Source: Sisyra terminalis (taxonomy: Eukaryota > Arthropoda > Insecta > Neuroptera > Sisyridae). From it: 64,000 nt of DNA. Made by a program: the position numbers and the translations under genes. This document shows positions 35,501 through 48,496 of this stretch, one piece after another; the stretch's first letter is position 1, and every line of letters begins with the position of its first letter. The notes under the pieces were generated by a model. The model saw only the letters and a program-made list of their open reading frames with translations. It made no database searches and was not told the origin of the DNA. The stretch covers positions 23,330,282 to 23,394,281 of the forward strand of contig OY292277.1 in the NCBI GenBank assembly GCA_958496175.1, given 5' to 3'.

Positions 35501-38500
35501 CTGAAGGTATTTGATTTGACAAAATTAACGTAGATAGAATAACGTATATAGAAAATGTACGAATCTTTGTCATTGATTTTTTAAATTTGATTATTATGTA
35601 AGTTTATATTTTGCTGACTGTTAAAAGCGTCTGTTTGTCCTCTACTTATTTTCATTATTCCAGTACTTCTAATATAAAGTTTCTTTTTAAAAGGAAAATT
35701 TAAAGAAGTTGATACCTAGATTAATACAAAGTTGAATCTTTTGCGTTAGCTTCGGTTCAGTTGGTTAATTTCTGGAAATTAGCAGAGAAACACAAAATGA
35801 ACTGAAATAATTACAAAATTTAAACGTATAATATTCGATATTCAAACTCAGCTGCAAAGGTTTTATAGAGAAGAGCACTTCGAGAACTGAAATTTCTTCA
35901 TTACATTCGAGAAATGAGAAGTTCATCTAGTTACTTTGGTATTGAATTAGGAATCTCTTCAAATTGCTTCAAACTTTATTGAGCAGTAGAGTTTGCATAT
36001 AATCACTTATAAACAAATCAAATTATCAACATGGGGATTAATGTCTCAAAGTAATTATTGTTAGATATTGATTCTTCAAACCATGTATTCAGATAAGGTT
36101 TTTATCCAAAAATTAATAGGAAGTAGTAATTTGGAAAATTTATGGTCCATTTTTTAAATTTTCAATGAAAACTACATTTTTAAGTTCAAATGATCCATCA
36201 ATTTACAATTTTCGACTCTAAAAAGTAACTAAAATACTAAAATAAATGCAATAAAAGTTTCAGTATGAACAACTTGTTTATTCCACTTTGAAAAGCTCTT
36301 CTGTCAAAATTGTTGCCTCAATTTTTAATTTTATGTACACGTTACCCTGAATCAAAGATACCTTATACATTTTTTGTTTGTTTTGTTTGTGCATTCATTC
36401 AGCAAATTTTTATAAAATCTCTTAAATAAATAATAACTTTCTCAATGTTAATGCATTACGTACGCCATAGCTTTCTTCGAAAAATGCCACAACTATTGAA
36501 CAAATGACATAGTCCATATGAACTTTTTTTTAAATTGTTTAATCGATAAAGTGTAAGGAAAAACCAATTTAAGGTGAGAAAAACTTGTATTTTGGCAGAT
36601 TTTTTTTTAAATTTAATGTGTAAATAAGAGTTCAAAAACGGTGGGGTACCTAATGGTCATCTGTAACGTCACAGTCCATATATTGAAACCAAAATATAAA
36701 CAGATCATTGATCGGTTATCATAAAAACAATAATAATTTACCAAATTTTTCTCATTTGCTGCCATGGAAAACGTTTTCATTCTCAATAAATTACTCCTTC
36801 TTTGTTTCCTTTGGGATATAGGTTAATTGTGTTTAGTGTATGTAAAAACTAAACTTTTCATTAATCATTTCAACATTGAGTCTTTTAATTTAAAGCAGGC
36901 CATTCACGCTTCGACTTGCAGTACTGCTAGTCGGACTATTAGTTGGATCTTCTAGTTGGATCGCCTAAATGATCCGACTAGTCCGATTAGACATCCAACT
37001 TCCAACGACACCATTCACAGTCCGACTTTAGATCCAACTTCGAAAGTCGGATCACTAGTTGGACTGCAAGTCGGAGTGTGAATGGCCTGCTTAAGAAAAA
37101 AAAATTGTTTTTTCAAACGATCAAACTATAATTGCAATTTGATGCAAAATCGAGTGAATGATTTTCTAAAGACTTGAAAAACAGGGATATTAGGTCGGAA
37201 AATGAGAAAAATTATTTTAATTTTTTAAAAAACATGTCATTGTGTATAAATTCATAAAAAAATTCATTAATTAATTTTAAGAATAACTTTACTTCCATAA
37301 TTAATCAAATTATATCTGAAATTTGGAGAATAGTATTGTAAATAATTTTCCGTTAATGCAGAAATGTTGATTAAAGCGAAAAGTGTAGTAAAAGCCATAA
37401 GACGATAACAATAAACAAATAAGCCCCAGAAAAAATTTTGGGCTATTTTTGGAAAGTATTTTGGTACTAAAATGATACGTTCACACTTCTAGTTTCAGTT
37501 CCTTATGTCATTTAAAAAAAATAATCAGAAAATATTTTTTTCTCAAAAATGAATGAACCAATTTGTCTAAAATTTGAACATAATATGGTAGTATATAAAA
37601 ACTATTGTCAAAAAAATTACAGCCTTTGATTTTCATTTCAACTATTTGAAGTAGCTGATTTTTTTATTTTTCTGCTCAGACGACTAATTGTAAAGTACTT
37701 TTAAAGGGGAAAGTACTTTTTCTTTAAAAAAAGTACGATGTGCAATAAAATATATTTGGCCACACTAAACTTTTAATATTATAAATGGTTTAAATCACTG
37801 AAAATTTAATTTGGACGATTTAAACAATCTTAATTTGTGTTTCAATATGTTTGTAATCGGAAAACGCTCGTGGGATTTTGATGTTCCTGTACTGTGACGT
37901 CATTTTAATGCCAGACCAATAGGAGTTTATTTTAGGCATTTTGAATTAATAATTTTTAGATTTTATCAAGTAAAATTAAAAATTATATTGTAATATACAT
38001 TACAGTTACTTCCATTATGTTTTGATGTTAGTTTAGATCATTTTTAAATATTTTAAAAAGTTAAAAAAAACTCATCTCATTTTCATGTTGTGTTCCGAAA
38101 GTTAGATAATTAATTATTAAAAGGATTTAGCAGCCTATTTCGATTTCTCATTATTGGGCAAATGAACATTAGTAGGTTCCACTATGTGCCACATTCTTCT
38201 TCTTTGATCGTTCTCCCATTACTGAGTATCGCAATCATTAGCTATTTATATCGTAAATGCTTTCCATTCGCTACGATTCCGAGCTTTATTTACGTATCCG
38301 TAAAATGAAGCACCGATGGTTTTTGAATCTGATCAATTCATCCGATTGGTGAGCATCATCTTGGTCTTCATCCCAAAATGTTTTTCAAGACTGATAGTGT
38401 CCGAAATTATGGGCCGCATATTAACCACAAAATACAAATTCTGTTTTCTGTAGGAATTAGAAGAATTTAAGAACTGTAGGAACAGTGCTATACCGTTGAA

Positions 38501-41408
38501 TAAAAACTTTTACTTAAGTAATTTCCATTGAACGATTATACAGTGTAGTAAGAAAAACGTATTGCTAAATGTATCATTGTATGAAACTTTCGCTTTAGGT
38601 ATATTTTTTTTATGATAGGTCGATTACTTTTTTATTAGTAGGGTATATATTATAGTTTTTTCAATATATTTGGTAGATATTATAGTATAGAAAAAAAGTA
38701 GGTAATACGTTAACTTTATAAACTATTTAATTAGCATTGTATGAGAAAAATAAAAGCCCGGAAGCTATTATAGTATTTGCCAGTTTTAATCTTATAAAAA
38801 ACAAAAACTATGTTTCTTTCATTTCTTATATCTTTCACCAATTCTGAACTTACAATGAAAGTGTCACATGCTTTATCATACCTATTCAATTTTCAAATTT
38901 ATGTAGATCAAAATTATGCAGATTTATGACGCTTTTGAATACTGTGATATGATATAGGAATGCATAAATCAACAGTGAAAAGATAATGTGTATAGCTCAT
39001 ATAACCACAAGATGCATTTATAAACTCAAATTCAAGTGAGGGATTTCTTTGTTTTTAGTTTTCGTGTTGCAGATAAGATATATGATAAGATATATTCAAC
39101 TGAAATATATCTTCACTATTTTTACGATTTTTCTTCTAAAATGTTCTATAACTTTTAATGCTCACATTTGTACATGCGGAACATTTATCATTAACTACGA
39201 TAATAAATTAGAGTGTATGGATTAGGTGATTCTGGTTTGGAAAAAGATATACAAAAGGCCCGATTCTATAGTCAATTTTGCTATAGCTGAAAAGGTAATT
39301 GTTAAATTGATTACTGATAAAAATTGATGCATTTTTTCATGCATCAAAGATAATACAAAATATCAAGTAGTGTAACTATAAAACATTTTCCGATTTTATT
39401 CCTAAATATTTTATCACACTCTGTAAGACCTACCGAGCACTACCTATTTCTATCTGCTTGCAAAGTATATGAGATACTGAGGAGAAAGGACTCCCCGCGA
39501 TTATTTAAAAAATTTTCGCAATTTCACTAAGCATTTTACATAGACAGAAACTTCAAGAACATAAATTTTGTTCCTAGTTCATAGCGAATGTTTTGTTCAT
39601 TTATATTAACACATGTAGCAATTATAATTTTAAATTTTGGGAACATATTTTTCAATAGTAAAATCGATTATCTATCGTAAATAGAAAAAATCGATTTTTT
39701 AATCGTCTAGCTCAGGGGTGGGTAAATTTAATTCTAGTATGATCGACAGTATTGTTTTTTATTTCTACGCAATCAACTTCGAAAAATGGGTTAAATTAAA
39801 AACAATTACATATTTAAGGAGTTTTATAGGGAAAACCCGGTCTTTTTTCAACAATTTTTTCCCCATATAAAAAATAATATTTTATTTAAACTTGAACTGT
39901 CTTAAACATACACAATTAACAAAAAAAAATTGAAATTTTCGAAGAAAAATATTTAAAACTCCGTCATTGCGACGTCATTTTCGGTGACCCTTTGGAAAAA
40001 AGGGGTTTCCGCGTTGACAGCAGAACTCATGACAGGATCATCCGTGAAAAAAAATTGAAAAAGATGAAACAAAAAATACGTGTTTTAGTTACACTTACAA
40101 TCGTTAAGATCATAAACTAGAACTTAAGATCATTGTACTTGGATGAAGGAAAAGAAAAAAAAATGAAAATTGGATTTTTTTGTTAACATTTTTACAAAAA
40201 AATGCCAATTTTCTGTGCTTTCGAACTTTATTTTTATTTAAAAACTTTTTTGTTATATCAAAGTTCTTGTGAATTATATCTTTAAGACCTGTGTAAAATT
40301 TCATCAAAATCGGTTGAGTATTTCTCGGCACATTTTGACAACTAACTTTGAAAATATAGTTCCGAAAAAAAGGCGACAATAGACGAGTACCGAGTAGTAT
40401 CGACATACCTGCGGCGCGCTGAGCTTCCCAAGGCTGTATTTCCGACACTATTACTCGGATTAACTTGAAAATTTAGGATTATATTCTAGAAATTTTTTAA
40501 AAATTAAAAAGACAATAAAAACGATTTTTTGAGGGCGTAAAACCCATGTAACCCCTTAAAGAGATTGAGTAGAAAGAAGTAATAAAAAGAAGCACTATTT
40601 TTGAATCAGTAATATTCGTTGTAGAATAGATGCGTGTTTAATTTTAAATTCAAATTTCATTGTCTGCTAAATTTTTAGTACACATTTTCAATTAAAATAA
40701 TTAAAATTTACCTAAAAAATTATTTAAAATGCCTGTGATCAACTGTTGACCTATTCGTGGTCGACCGTTTGCCCACCCCTGGTCTAACTCTATTACTCCC
40801 CTTAAGTAATAGCGCATAACTTTTAAATTAAAAGTTTAAATCAATTTTTACTGAAGAGGTCTAAAATGTAAAAATATAGTTCTAGTAGCTATTTACAAAA
40901 TTAATTATTTTCAAATTATTTACATTTGCAGGTTTTATTGTTTCCTGAAGAAGGTTGGGCACGTAGTGCTTCATCTTCTTATTGGATCATTACTCCAGTT
41001 TGGTGGAATAGAAGTCGATGCAAAGTTGTAGAAGTTGCAGGAACTCGAAGGTATATTTTGATAAATGTTCCATCTTATTTTTTTTTGATTTTTCAAACAT
41101 TTTTTCCAGGTATTCTACTCATGCAAAGATGATGGATAATGGCTCTGGAACCTTATTTATATTAGGATCATTCAAACGACAGACAATTGATTCGGACTTT
41201 AAGGTTTGATTTAGGTCATATTTTTGTTGGCAGAATTTAATTTAAATGTTCATTTTAGTTGCATTTAACATCCAATGTGTCAATATCTGATTTTAACATG
41301 GGATATTGTATGACGGGTTCATTGGAACGTGGCTCTCGGGAAAATAACTCGTTTCAGATGACTCATTTTGCGGTGATACGACGAAAGGACTATGATTTGT
41401 CGAACTGA
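29311..41408 (+). CDS. Unidentified 212-residue protein, four coding exons
   Basis: The exons are 29311-29586, 40932-41050, 41110-41203 and 41259-41408, giving 639 nt with matching phases (0, 2, 0) and GT-AG junctions. The last three exons are separated by 59- and 55-bp introns; the first coding intron is about 11.3 kb. The N-terminal third is polar, with a cysteine cluster and a run of five arginines ([15 protein letters not shown], residues 24-38). The C-terminal two thirds look like a globular beta-rich domain ([44 protein letters not shown]). No signal peptide or membrane span is visible. I do not recognise the family. The ATG at 29311 is the first after the acceptor; Met24 is an alternative start. 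The long intron could hide an extra phase-0 exon. Confidence 0.72.
29680..31290. repeat. Composite block of direct and inverted repeats
   Basis: Unit A (29680-29830, with CTTCTTCAGGCACTTCAG and CCGCCAAATCGTTGAG) recurs directly at 30090-30235 and inverted at 30890-31040. Unit B (29862-30060, with GAGCTTAAAGCTCATGGGAT and TTTTATTTGATCTTC) recurs inverted at 31075-31290. Shorter copies of the GAGCTNNAGCTCATGG block lie at 30540 and 30770. The arrangement A-B-A ... inverted A-inverted B looks like nested insertion of a foldback-type family in the large intron. SINE-tail fragments sit at about 30475 and 30720. No coding frame is visible. Confidence 0.65.
33985..35060 (+). repeat. Two tandem-oriented copies of a dispersed repeat
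   Basis: The block CGTGAAATATTCACCGTCCA near 33998 and CGTGAAATATACACAGCCCA near 34703 start similar stretches of about 350 bp. Both share a GACAAATGG.TAAAATTAGCAA segment and a later TTTGCCGATATA or related stretch. Other copies start near 18195, 18555 and 50408. This is an unclassified repeat family without visible coding sequence. Confidence 0.55.
36894..37091. mobile_element. PIF/Harbinger-like MITE, copy B
   Basis: 198 bp, with terminal inverted repeats starting AGCAGGCCATTCACGCTTCG and ending GTGAATGGCCTGCT. TAA occurs at 36891-36893 and 37092-37094. The internal blocks GGATCGCCTAAATGAT and GACATCCAACTT are shared with copy A. It lies in the large intron. Confidence 0.78.
39713..40781. 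mobile_element. hAT-family element, 1.07 kb, non-autonomous
   Basis: The left end is CAGGGGTGGGTAAA and the right end TTTGCCCACCCCTG, the CAGGGGTGGGCAAA type of hAT terminal repeat. The flanks GTCTAGCT (39705-39712) and GTCTAACT (40782-40789) match at 7 of 8 bases. A 112-residue open frame on the minus strand (40110-40448) has no recognised transposase motif. The element ends 150 bp upstream of coding exon 2 of the unidentified gene. Confidence 0.75.
40932..41050 (+). CDS. Unidentified protein, coding exon 2
   Basis: The acceptor is TTTGCAG before 40932 and the donor is CGAAG|GTATAT after 41050. It enters in phase 0 and leaves in phase 2. The translation runs from [19 protein letters not shown] to EVAGTR and is rich in tryptophan. 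It starts 150 bp to the right of a hAT element. Confidence 0.75.
41110..41203 (+). CDS. Unidentified protein, coding exon 3
   Basis: The acceptor is TTTTTCCAG before 41110 and the donor is TTTAAG|GTTTGA after 41203. It encodes [20 protein letters not shown] and a following FKRQ-containing stretch in the frame required by exon 2. Confidence 0.75.
41259..41408 (+). CDS. Unidentified protein, terminal coding exon
   Basis: The acceptor is CATTTTAG before 41259. The frame continues [20 protein letters not shown] and ends KDYDLSN at the TGA at 41406-41408. An AATAAA signal lies 118 bp downstream, supporting this as the gene's 3' end. Confidence 0.75.
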   Translation: MHLTSNVSISDFNMGYCMTGSLERGSRENNSFQMTHFAVIRRKDYDLSN

Positions 41409-41525
41409 ACCTCGCAGATTCGCAACATTTTCAATTCTTTGAAACATTTGCATCTAGAATTCTAGGAAAAACCGCGCTAGATGGCTTAAAGACGACTTTA
41501 TCAAACGCTTATTTTACAGTATCCG

Positions 41526-41531
41526 AATAAA
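41526..41531 (+). terminator. Polyadenylation signal AATAAA
   Basis: First AATAAA after the stop codon of the 212-residue protein gene, 118 bp downstream. This is an expected distance for a short 3' UTR; the cleavage site itself cannot be seen. Confidence 0.5.
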
Positions 41532-42671
41532 ATTCCAGAGATATAGTATTCCTAACTGTGGGTTTTTGAAATGAATTTTCTGAAACAATTTTTTTCGAAT
41601 TGTTTTATAGTACATAATATGTTCAATGTTCAAACAATTGTATAGATAGGACTTGATATTTTCTAAATGTCTCATTTCGAGAAAATTAATTGTATTAATG
41701 TGTGTGTGTTTCATATATCGACAATAATACAGAATGAAAACGATCAATTAATTATATATCAATTTAACAAATAAGAACACTTTTCTTTATATAAAAATAT
41801 TGAACTCTAGTTAAGCCTCTCCGTCCATTGTATAAAAAGCGCTCAAATTTCATTTGAAAAAAAAATATTTTAAAAAATTGCTGAAAATTAAAACAAATAA
41901 TATGCTATTTAGCTAAACAAAACTTTTCGAATTTAATAAAAAAAAAGAAAAATATTTATAGAATTAGAATTGACATATTTGAATATTTCTTTTATAAAAG
42001 GAATATTAGACCTAAAAATCGTTTTCATTTTGTATTCATGCATTGAAATATACCGAATTCCCCAGGAAAAGCCTAAATGTGTCACGAAAACAATATAATA
42101 TTCAATGGTTGTATTATAAAAAGCATTACGATCCATACAGCGACGAAAAGTCCTGGTCTTAATAGGCTCTCATCGTGTATTATTCCAGAAACGTTTCTTT
42201 CATAAACGCATTAATAATATAACAAAATTTAAGTGAAAACTCGGGAATTGTGTGTATATTTCATATTTCATATACCTAATATAGCGATTAATATTCTAAA
42301 CAGTAACGGTACGAGAAAATTCTATATACATATTTATAGATATAATTACATTCTTGAAAATGTCCCAAAGGGGAAAATGCATTTACATCTAGACTTAAGA
42401 CGTACTTAAATGAAATTCAAAGCGTTCCTTCAACAAATGCGATTTTAAATCAAATCAGTGAAGCAGAGGAATGAGAAATTATGTGAAATTGCAAAAAAAT
42501 TCAACATTTTTTTTTCGGTAATTTGACAAATTGTTATTTAAATTCAATTTCGTCAAGCTGAAATTCATTATAAATATAACAGATGTTCATAACGTTTCTT
42601 AGCTGAAATATTTCAAATAAGCCCTCTTTAATAACTCTTCGAATTTATAATTTATTATAACTCATTTTAAT

Positions 42672-42672
<1 letters not shown>

Positions 42673-42721
<49 letters not shown>
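42673..42721. repeat. Uninterrupted run of 49 T
   Basis: A perfect T tract of 49 bases, followed by GGGAGGGG. It could be the poly(A) tail of a young minus-strand retroinsertion to its right, but no retroelement sequence is recognisable there. The exact length may also be an assembly artefact. Confidence 0.8.
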
Positions 42722-42722
<1 letters not shown>

Positions 42723-43476
42723 GGAGGGGTTTAAAGTAATTTAAGATATGCGTTAAAATTAACAGGAATATAGATGTATCTACTATAATTTTAGATTTCT
42801 TAATGCAAATTTACAATTGACAAAACAACAATGACAAAACAAAACATGTCAAGTTTATATCGTTTTAATTAAACTTCCATTATGTCTTTTTTAATATTTT
42901 TACATATTTTTATATTTGCAAGTTTGAAATGCACATCCGTAAAGTTTTATTTGCAGTGTTTTTTGTTGTAGTATAAAGTTGTATTTGTTTTTTCATGGTC
43001 TGTTTTGTCCAACCATTAATCATTCAGAACAAAAGATAATTCAGAACAAATTTAATATGTTCATCCCCAAAGCAACTATCGCTTACTTTATGGTAAGTTT
43101 ATGTACAAATGGGTGCCAATTTTAAATTTTCTAAGCTGAAAGATCAACAATCATTAACCGAATTCTTGAACCTCTGATCATCTTCTATTAATTATCAATT
43201 GTTACTAACAAAACTTTTATTCAGTAACATAAAAAGTAAGGGAAAAGTTTTTTTTAATTGAAGTCAAAAGATGTATGCTTTTCAATTTCAAGAAATAATA
43301 CAATTCTATTAAAAATGAAATTTGATATGTAAACTACTATCTGAAACAAAAATTTCGATCAACTAAGTAATTCTTCTCACAAAGGATTTATAATTCAACT
43401 TTTTGAAATACCTCTCGTAAAAGTATAAGAAGAAAATTTACAACACTCTAAAGTTCTTTAAACTAATAGAAGGATT

Positions 43477-43560
43477 AGCCTACGGGTGGCTGAGTGGTCA
43501 AGGTGCCCGCCCAAAAATTAGTAAGTGTAGAGTTCAATCTTCGCATCAGTAAAATCTACT
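43477..43560 (+). repeat. tRNA-derived SINE, copy 4 (head only)
   Basis: Plus-strand tRNA-like head with A box TGGCTGAGTGG and a weak B box (GAGTTCAATCT). The shared tail is missing, so this is a 3'-truncated or recombined copy. Confidence 0.65.
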
Positions 43561-46500
43561 TAACTAATTTTAAAAGTGTTCCATTTATTCCCTGTAATAA
43601 ATGTTTGAAGAGGGGCTGAGAAATTTTCTGAACATTCTGTATTATAAAATTGTAATTATAGATCTGCTACATTATACCAGAGGACCATTCATGAGTTATT
43701 TAAGGCAAACTTTATTTCCCTCATATCTCTGAAGGTCGATATTTTCACATTTAAACAGTAATATTCATCTTCCAGATAAAATTTTATCCGGAGAAATCAT
43801 GCGTGTTTTTACCTAAGAAGAGTGATATGAGGAGGATAAATGTATAGTATTTATTTAACAGATAAATTTTCATCTATTAATCAGCTATTCTTAGGATATG
43901 GTTTATCTATTCATGAGTGAAAATAGCAGCTCTTAGACGAATTGATGCCTCCTAAATGTGGACTTGGAGGAGAATACTACGGATCCTACAGAAAGCTAGA
44001 AAAAAAAGGATTTCCATATAAATGAAGTTACACCAGTTTAGAGACTCTGTTCATCAAAATATGGGCAAATCCTCGGATTTTTCGGACATTTTACGTGCCA
44101 TTTTTACTGAGGAAAAAAACTAAGAATAAGGAACGAAGGGGTAATGGAACCTGGATGATAATCGGCCCACTGAGCTGAAGTGGTGGAAAAGTTCGGGGAA
44201 TTGGGAATTTGAAAAAAAAAAATTATTGATTTTTTTCATGTATTTTAAAACTTTATTATTAATAATATTGATATTTAATACAAAAAACTTAAAAAATTTT
44301 TTTTTTCAATTAATTATAAACGATTAAAAATTGATAAAATTTAAAAAAAAATCACGTGACTATAAACGCGCCATGAATGGTCACCATAGTTGTGACGTAA
44401 TAATGTTATAGCTATTTAATAACAATACAGCGTTTACAGCTATTACACGTGACTAGACAATAATATTGAATATTTATTGCTAAAAAACGAGTCGTTAGTT
44501 GATTCCAATTTGCTATGTGTGATAAATGATTTATAAAGGCAAAGTCTGATAATATTCCTGCACTGCTTGAAACCATTTATTTCGACGTTTGCCATCTTGG
44601 GGAACATTTAAAAACATTTCGTTAGGAGTTGTTTTTGTAGTATTCGTTCATAATGGTACAAAACAAGAACAGTAACTTTTAAGGTTCGCCATGCTCAATA
44701 TAAATTTCAATATTTAACTATCACAACAGAATTAAATCAATCAAAACACTGTACTTATTATTTCTGTATCAACTGCAATCATTGACAACTAACATTAGGA
44801 CGTCACACGCGCTCGTGTTTGTTCGGGAGCTGTCGGCGTGTTTTCGGTACTAGATTCAAAAAATTCAAAAATTAATTTTTATTTTGAAATAACTTTTAAA
44901 TTATTGCGAAAATAAAAAAATAAAAAATAGTTTTGCTATAAAACTTATATATGATCTTTCCATTTATCACAAAAAAAAAAAAAAATTCACAAACCCAATT
45001 GAGTTTCGGGTTTGGCGCATAGTAAACAGTTGAATGTAATCACTGAAAAAGGACCGTCTACAAGGTTCTGATAAGTTTAGAATCTCCCAAGTGACAACTA
45101 TATTAATCACCAATCCATTAGGATTAAAAAGAAGAAGATGTCTTATAAAAAAAAAGGATAGAAAAATAAATTAAAATTCCATAGACCTACTGTTTACGAC
45201 CTCTTTACTAAAGTACCTCATGTGATTTATGAATGATTCCTAGTGATGAATTACTAATATCATTTAAACTAGCGAAAATGAGTTTAAATAATAATATTTC
45301 CAACAAGAATAAACAAAATGTATTTTAATTGATAGGAAGAAAATGGTAAAATTATTTATGTGATATTTTTACGTTTTTATGCCAAAAATTTTAGCCACAC
45401 TATTAGCTATTCACAATTGATATCATTGTGGAATTTCATAAAATAAGAGTTGACAACTATTCAAATATACATAATTTTCAATTTTACTCGGTTCACCATA
45501 GCTAAAGATTCCCACCTACTTTCAAAATTTGGGTATTTGGCTTAGGTCACAAAACCGACTTTATGCGTAATCCTCATGAACCGTTCGTGTGATTTTGACT
45601 AGTTTAGTCAACAGGGATTTACTTATTTAAAGATTGCATCAATTCATAAGCAACCGAAAGTGCATAGAGCTTTTAAAAACAAATTTTCAATCATTTTTAA
45701 AATAAAAAAAGACTCAAAAAAAAGTTTTGGAACAGTGTGCTACATTTGTTAAAGGAATATAGTAATTTATTATATAATTGTGTTGAATTTTTTTGCATCA
45801 AAAAAGAAGAGGATTTTGTGATTTATAACTGCAATGTGAGTAGATAGAAAAAATATACAATAACTTATAAAAGATATATGGAAAAATAGATGGTAGCTAA
45901 AACTCCAACGCTATTTTTATATGTACAATCGCTGAGCTTTGAGCTTTGTTCAAAATCAAAATGACTTAAACAAAAAGAAATAAATATTTTAAAATCCAAA
46001 ACGTAAAACAAACGGGTACGAGTCCAGTATTATCCTAAATAAAAAATAAAAATAAAAAAAGCCCACAACCATAAAAGCTCAATGTGACATTTTACAAAGG
46101 AAAAACGTTCAGTATTATATATTTGCTGCAATTCAATATTTGTTTTGATGTTGTAAAAAATATTGTAAAAATGATAATTATTATAATGATTATTAAGTGT
46201 ACATTTTGTTTATAAAACATTAATTTAATTTTGTTGTAAATTTGAAAAAAGATGATAAATTATATTTGTAAATTTAATATGTAGGAGAGAAATTTTTGAG
46301 GACATCATATCAAAAATTATATCAAAAAATTATGGAAAAGACAGGTTCGAATTGTTTGAATTTTAAACAGTTTTCTTGCACTAGTTATTAATCAAATATT
46401 TTTCTTTTTATTTGATTAAAGTTAATTTTGATTATTTTTCAATTTTGGAAGAATGGAAAGTTAAAGAAATTGTCAAAGTACCTTTAATTAATTATTATAT

Positions 46501-48264
46501 TGTATTCGATAATATTTAAGTATTGTATTTAAAATAAAAAAGAAAGCTAATGCGATGAAATCTCGTTTTAACAAAATAATGTGTATTATAAATGAATTAT
46601 TTTTAAAGAAATATTTTTCGACTAAAATTATTATTAGAAATGTCATATAGGAATATTAAAATATGGTTGGATATGTGTTAATTGCTTTCCTGCCTAAAAC
46701 ATAAATTTTGAACGTCCGGAATCAAGGTCCCTCCATTCCCCGTTTTTTACCTTAAAATAAAAAAAAAGAAGAAATATTTAATAATCACAATATTGTGGTT
46801 TCAAAGTCGAAAAATTTTGAAAAAAAAAATCCAAGCATTATCAAGTAAAAATGATCTTTTCGTCATTCCTGTTTGAAATAAGATATTTGTATTTTTCAAT
46901 GTGGTAGAATCTAGAAACTTTATGTGGTATACTTAAAAAAAAATCCCAAATTCACCAACAAAAAGCAGTTCTTGTATATTTAAAATCTTCAAGCAAAATT
47001 TTGATAATATGTATTTAATCCAAATTATCAAAATCTTGCGTCAATTAAACGATGAGCTTAGAACCCTTAAACCTTCATTTTTTGGAAATTAATCAATCTC
47101 ACATGGCTCCATAACTAACCCTTAAATCTGTCGAAAACAAATAATAAATTTTCTACAATTTTTGACTAAAGTTTTATGTGTGCATGTCTTCCAAATATAT
47201 TTACATAATCTTCATTTTGGAATCAATCCAGTGTGTTGGTGAATGGGGTACAGAGATGAGCTTTATATGTAGTTTAACTGTTAGAAAATAAATGTAAGAA
47301 ATATCTAAAAAAAAAGAAAAAAAACATTAGTGTGTATCTTAACCGTCCTGTCTATTTGTAGCTTAGAAATTCAAAAAAAAATCAAAAAATAAAGAACAAA
47401 TATATTTAAGCTTTTAAAATTCAAAAACAAAAACATCTGTGTTTCAATGTAGTTGCATGAACACTGCATGATTCATACGCATTTGCTTCACAAAAAGCTC
47501 ATTTCTTTAATTCATCAATTGAAAACCTTCATTTATTTGCACTTTAATGTTTAATATAATCTAATAACAGTTCTCTAGCAATTTTTATTTCAGGTAAAAA
47601 GTAACGTCAAATTGCATAAAATTGTATGGAAAACCTACTCTTTCATTGTAAAGTTCATGAACGTAATTAATGGAAAAGCAATACACTGTTGTCGATTTAT
47701 AGCATCGTAAAAATATTTAAATCACACATAAAATAGCAACATTTTTGTGGAATTAAACTGTGGCGCAAAAGAGAAAGGTTTGAAATATAAACGATATTAT
47801 TTTATGTACGAGAGTGTCTACGGTATTATTAGCTTTGCAATTAACGGTTTTATGGTATTGGAAGTTTTAATGGTATTAGAAAAGAAAGATGTTCCATTTT
47901 TAATTACGGTATGAGTGCATTTAAATCTTTAAAGTCTAAAGTGTATATAGCCAGAGCTTTACTATAAAAATCGATGTTGAAACTACCTAAAATAGGTTTC
48001 ATTACTTTCTTATTTATTAAATTGAAAATTTAAAAGACTACCATTTATGTATTAGTGGCATAACCCTTTAACTCTTGATATAAAATAATTTGTATCGATG
48101 TTTTACGCTCTTGTTTTATACCGTATGTGATGGAACTAAGCTTCGAACGAAGAAATTTGACACCCAAAATGTGCTTGAGAAATAAGAAGTGCTTAAGCAT
48201 CCCATCACTATAATTTTGAAGACTCTAATCGTCTTTTTATGTTAACTATTTTGCTATTATACTA

Positions 48265-48496
48265 CAGTGTAATCTCACTAATCCGTCACTATTAAACACC
48301 GGATGGTGCCGGATTATTGGAATGTTCGGATTACTGGATTATAGGGAAAAGTCATAGGTAATGAAGAAAATAAACCATTTCATAAAGGAAATAATTGTAT
48401 GCACGGGTATAGAGGGGCGAGGGAGGCGTGGGCGGAGGGTGCCGCATTATTGGATGTGCCGATCTATCGAACTGCCGGATTAATGCGATTATACTG
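48265..48496. mobile_element. pogo/Tigger-like MITE with TA target duplication
   Basis: The ends are inverted repeats of about 24 bp: CAGTGTAATCTCACTAATCC at the left and, reverse complemented, CAGTATAATCGCATTAATCC at the right. TA flanks both sides (48263-48264 and 48497-48498). The CAGT(A/G)TAAT start and TA duplication fit the pogo/Tigger branch of Tc1/mariner. The element is 232 bp with a GC-richer core and no coding capacity. Confidence 0.72.

Larger units (their letters stand above)
29587..40931 (+). other. Large repeat-rich intron of the 212-residue protein gene
   Basis: It holds the composite inverted-repeat block (29680-31290), repeat copies at 33985 and 34690, a PIF/Harbinger-like MITE (36894-37091) and a hAT element (39713-40781). 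Between 31.6 and 33.9 kb and between 35.1 and 39.7 kb I see only AT-rich unique-looking sequence. No extra exon was convincing, though a small phase-0 exon cannot be excluded. Confidence 0.6.
41532..48262. other. Intergenic AT-rich region without genes
   Basis: No coding exon is supported. It contains a 49-base T run and a SINE copy. The stretch 44340-44840 has several CACGTGAC and GTGACGT-type motifs and higher GC than its surroundings, perhaps the remains of an unidentified element. The rest is AT-rich sequence without recognised structure. Confidence 0.6.

Noticed and set aside
40110..40448. 112-residue minus-strand open frame as a host gene
   Set aside because: It lies wholly inside the hAT element at 39713-40781 and shows no known domain, so it is treated as transposon sequence.
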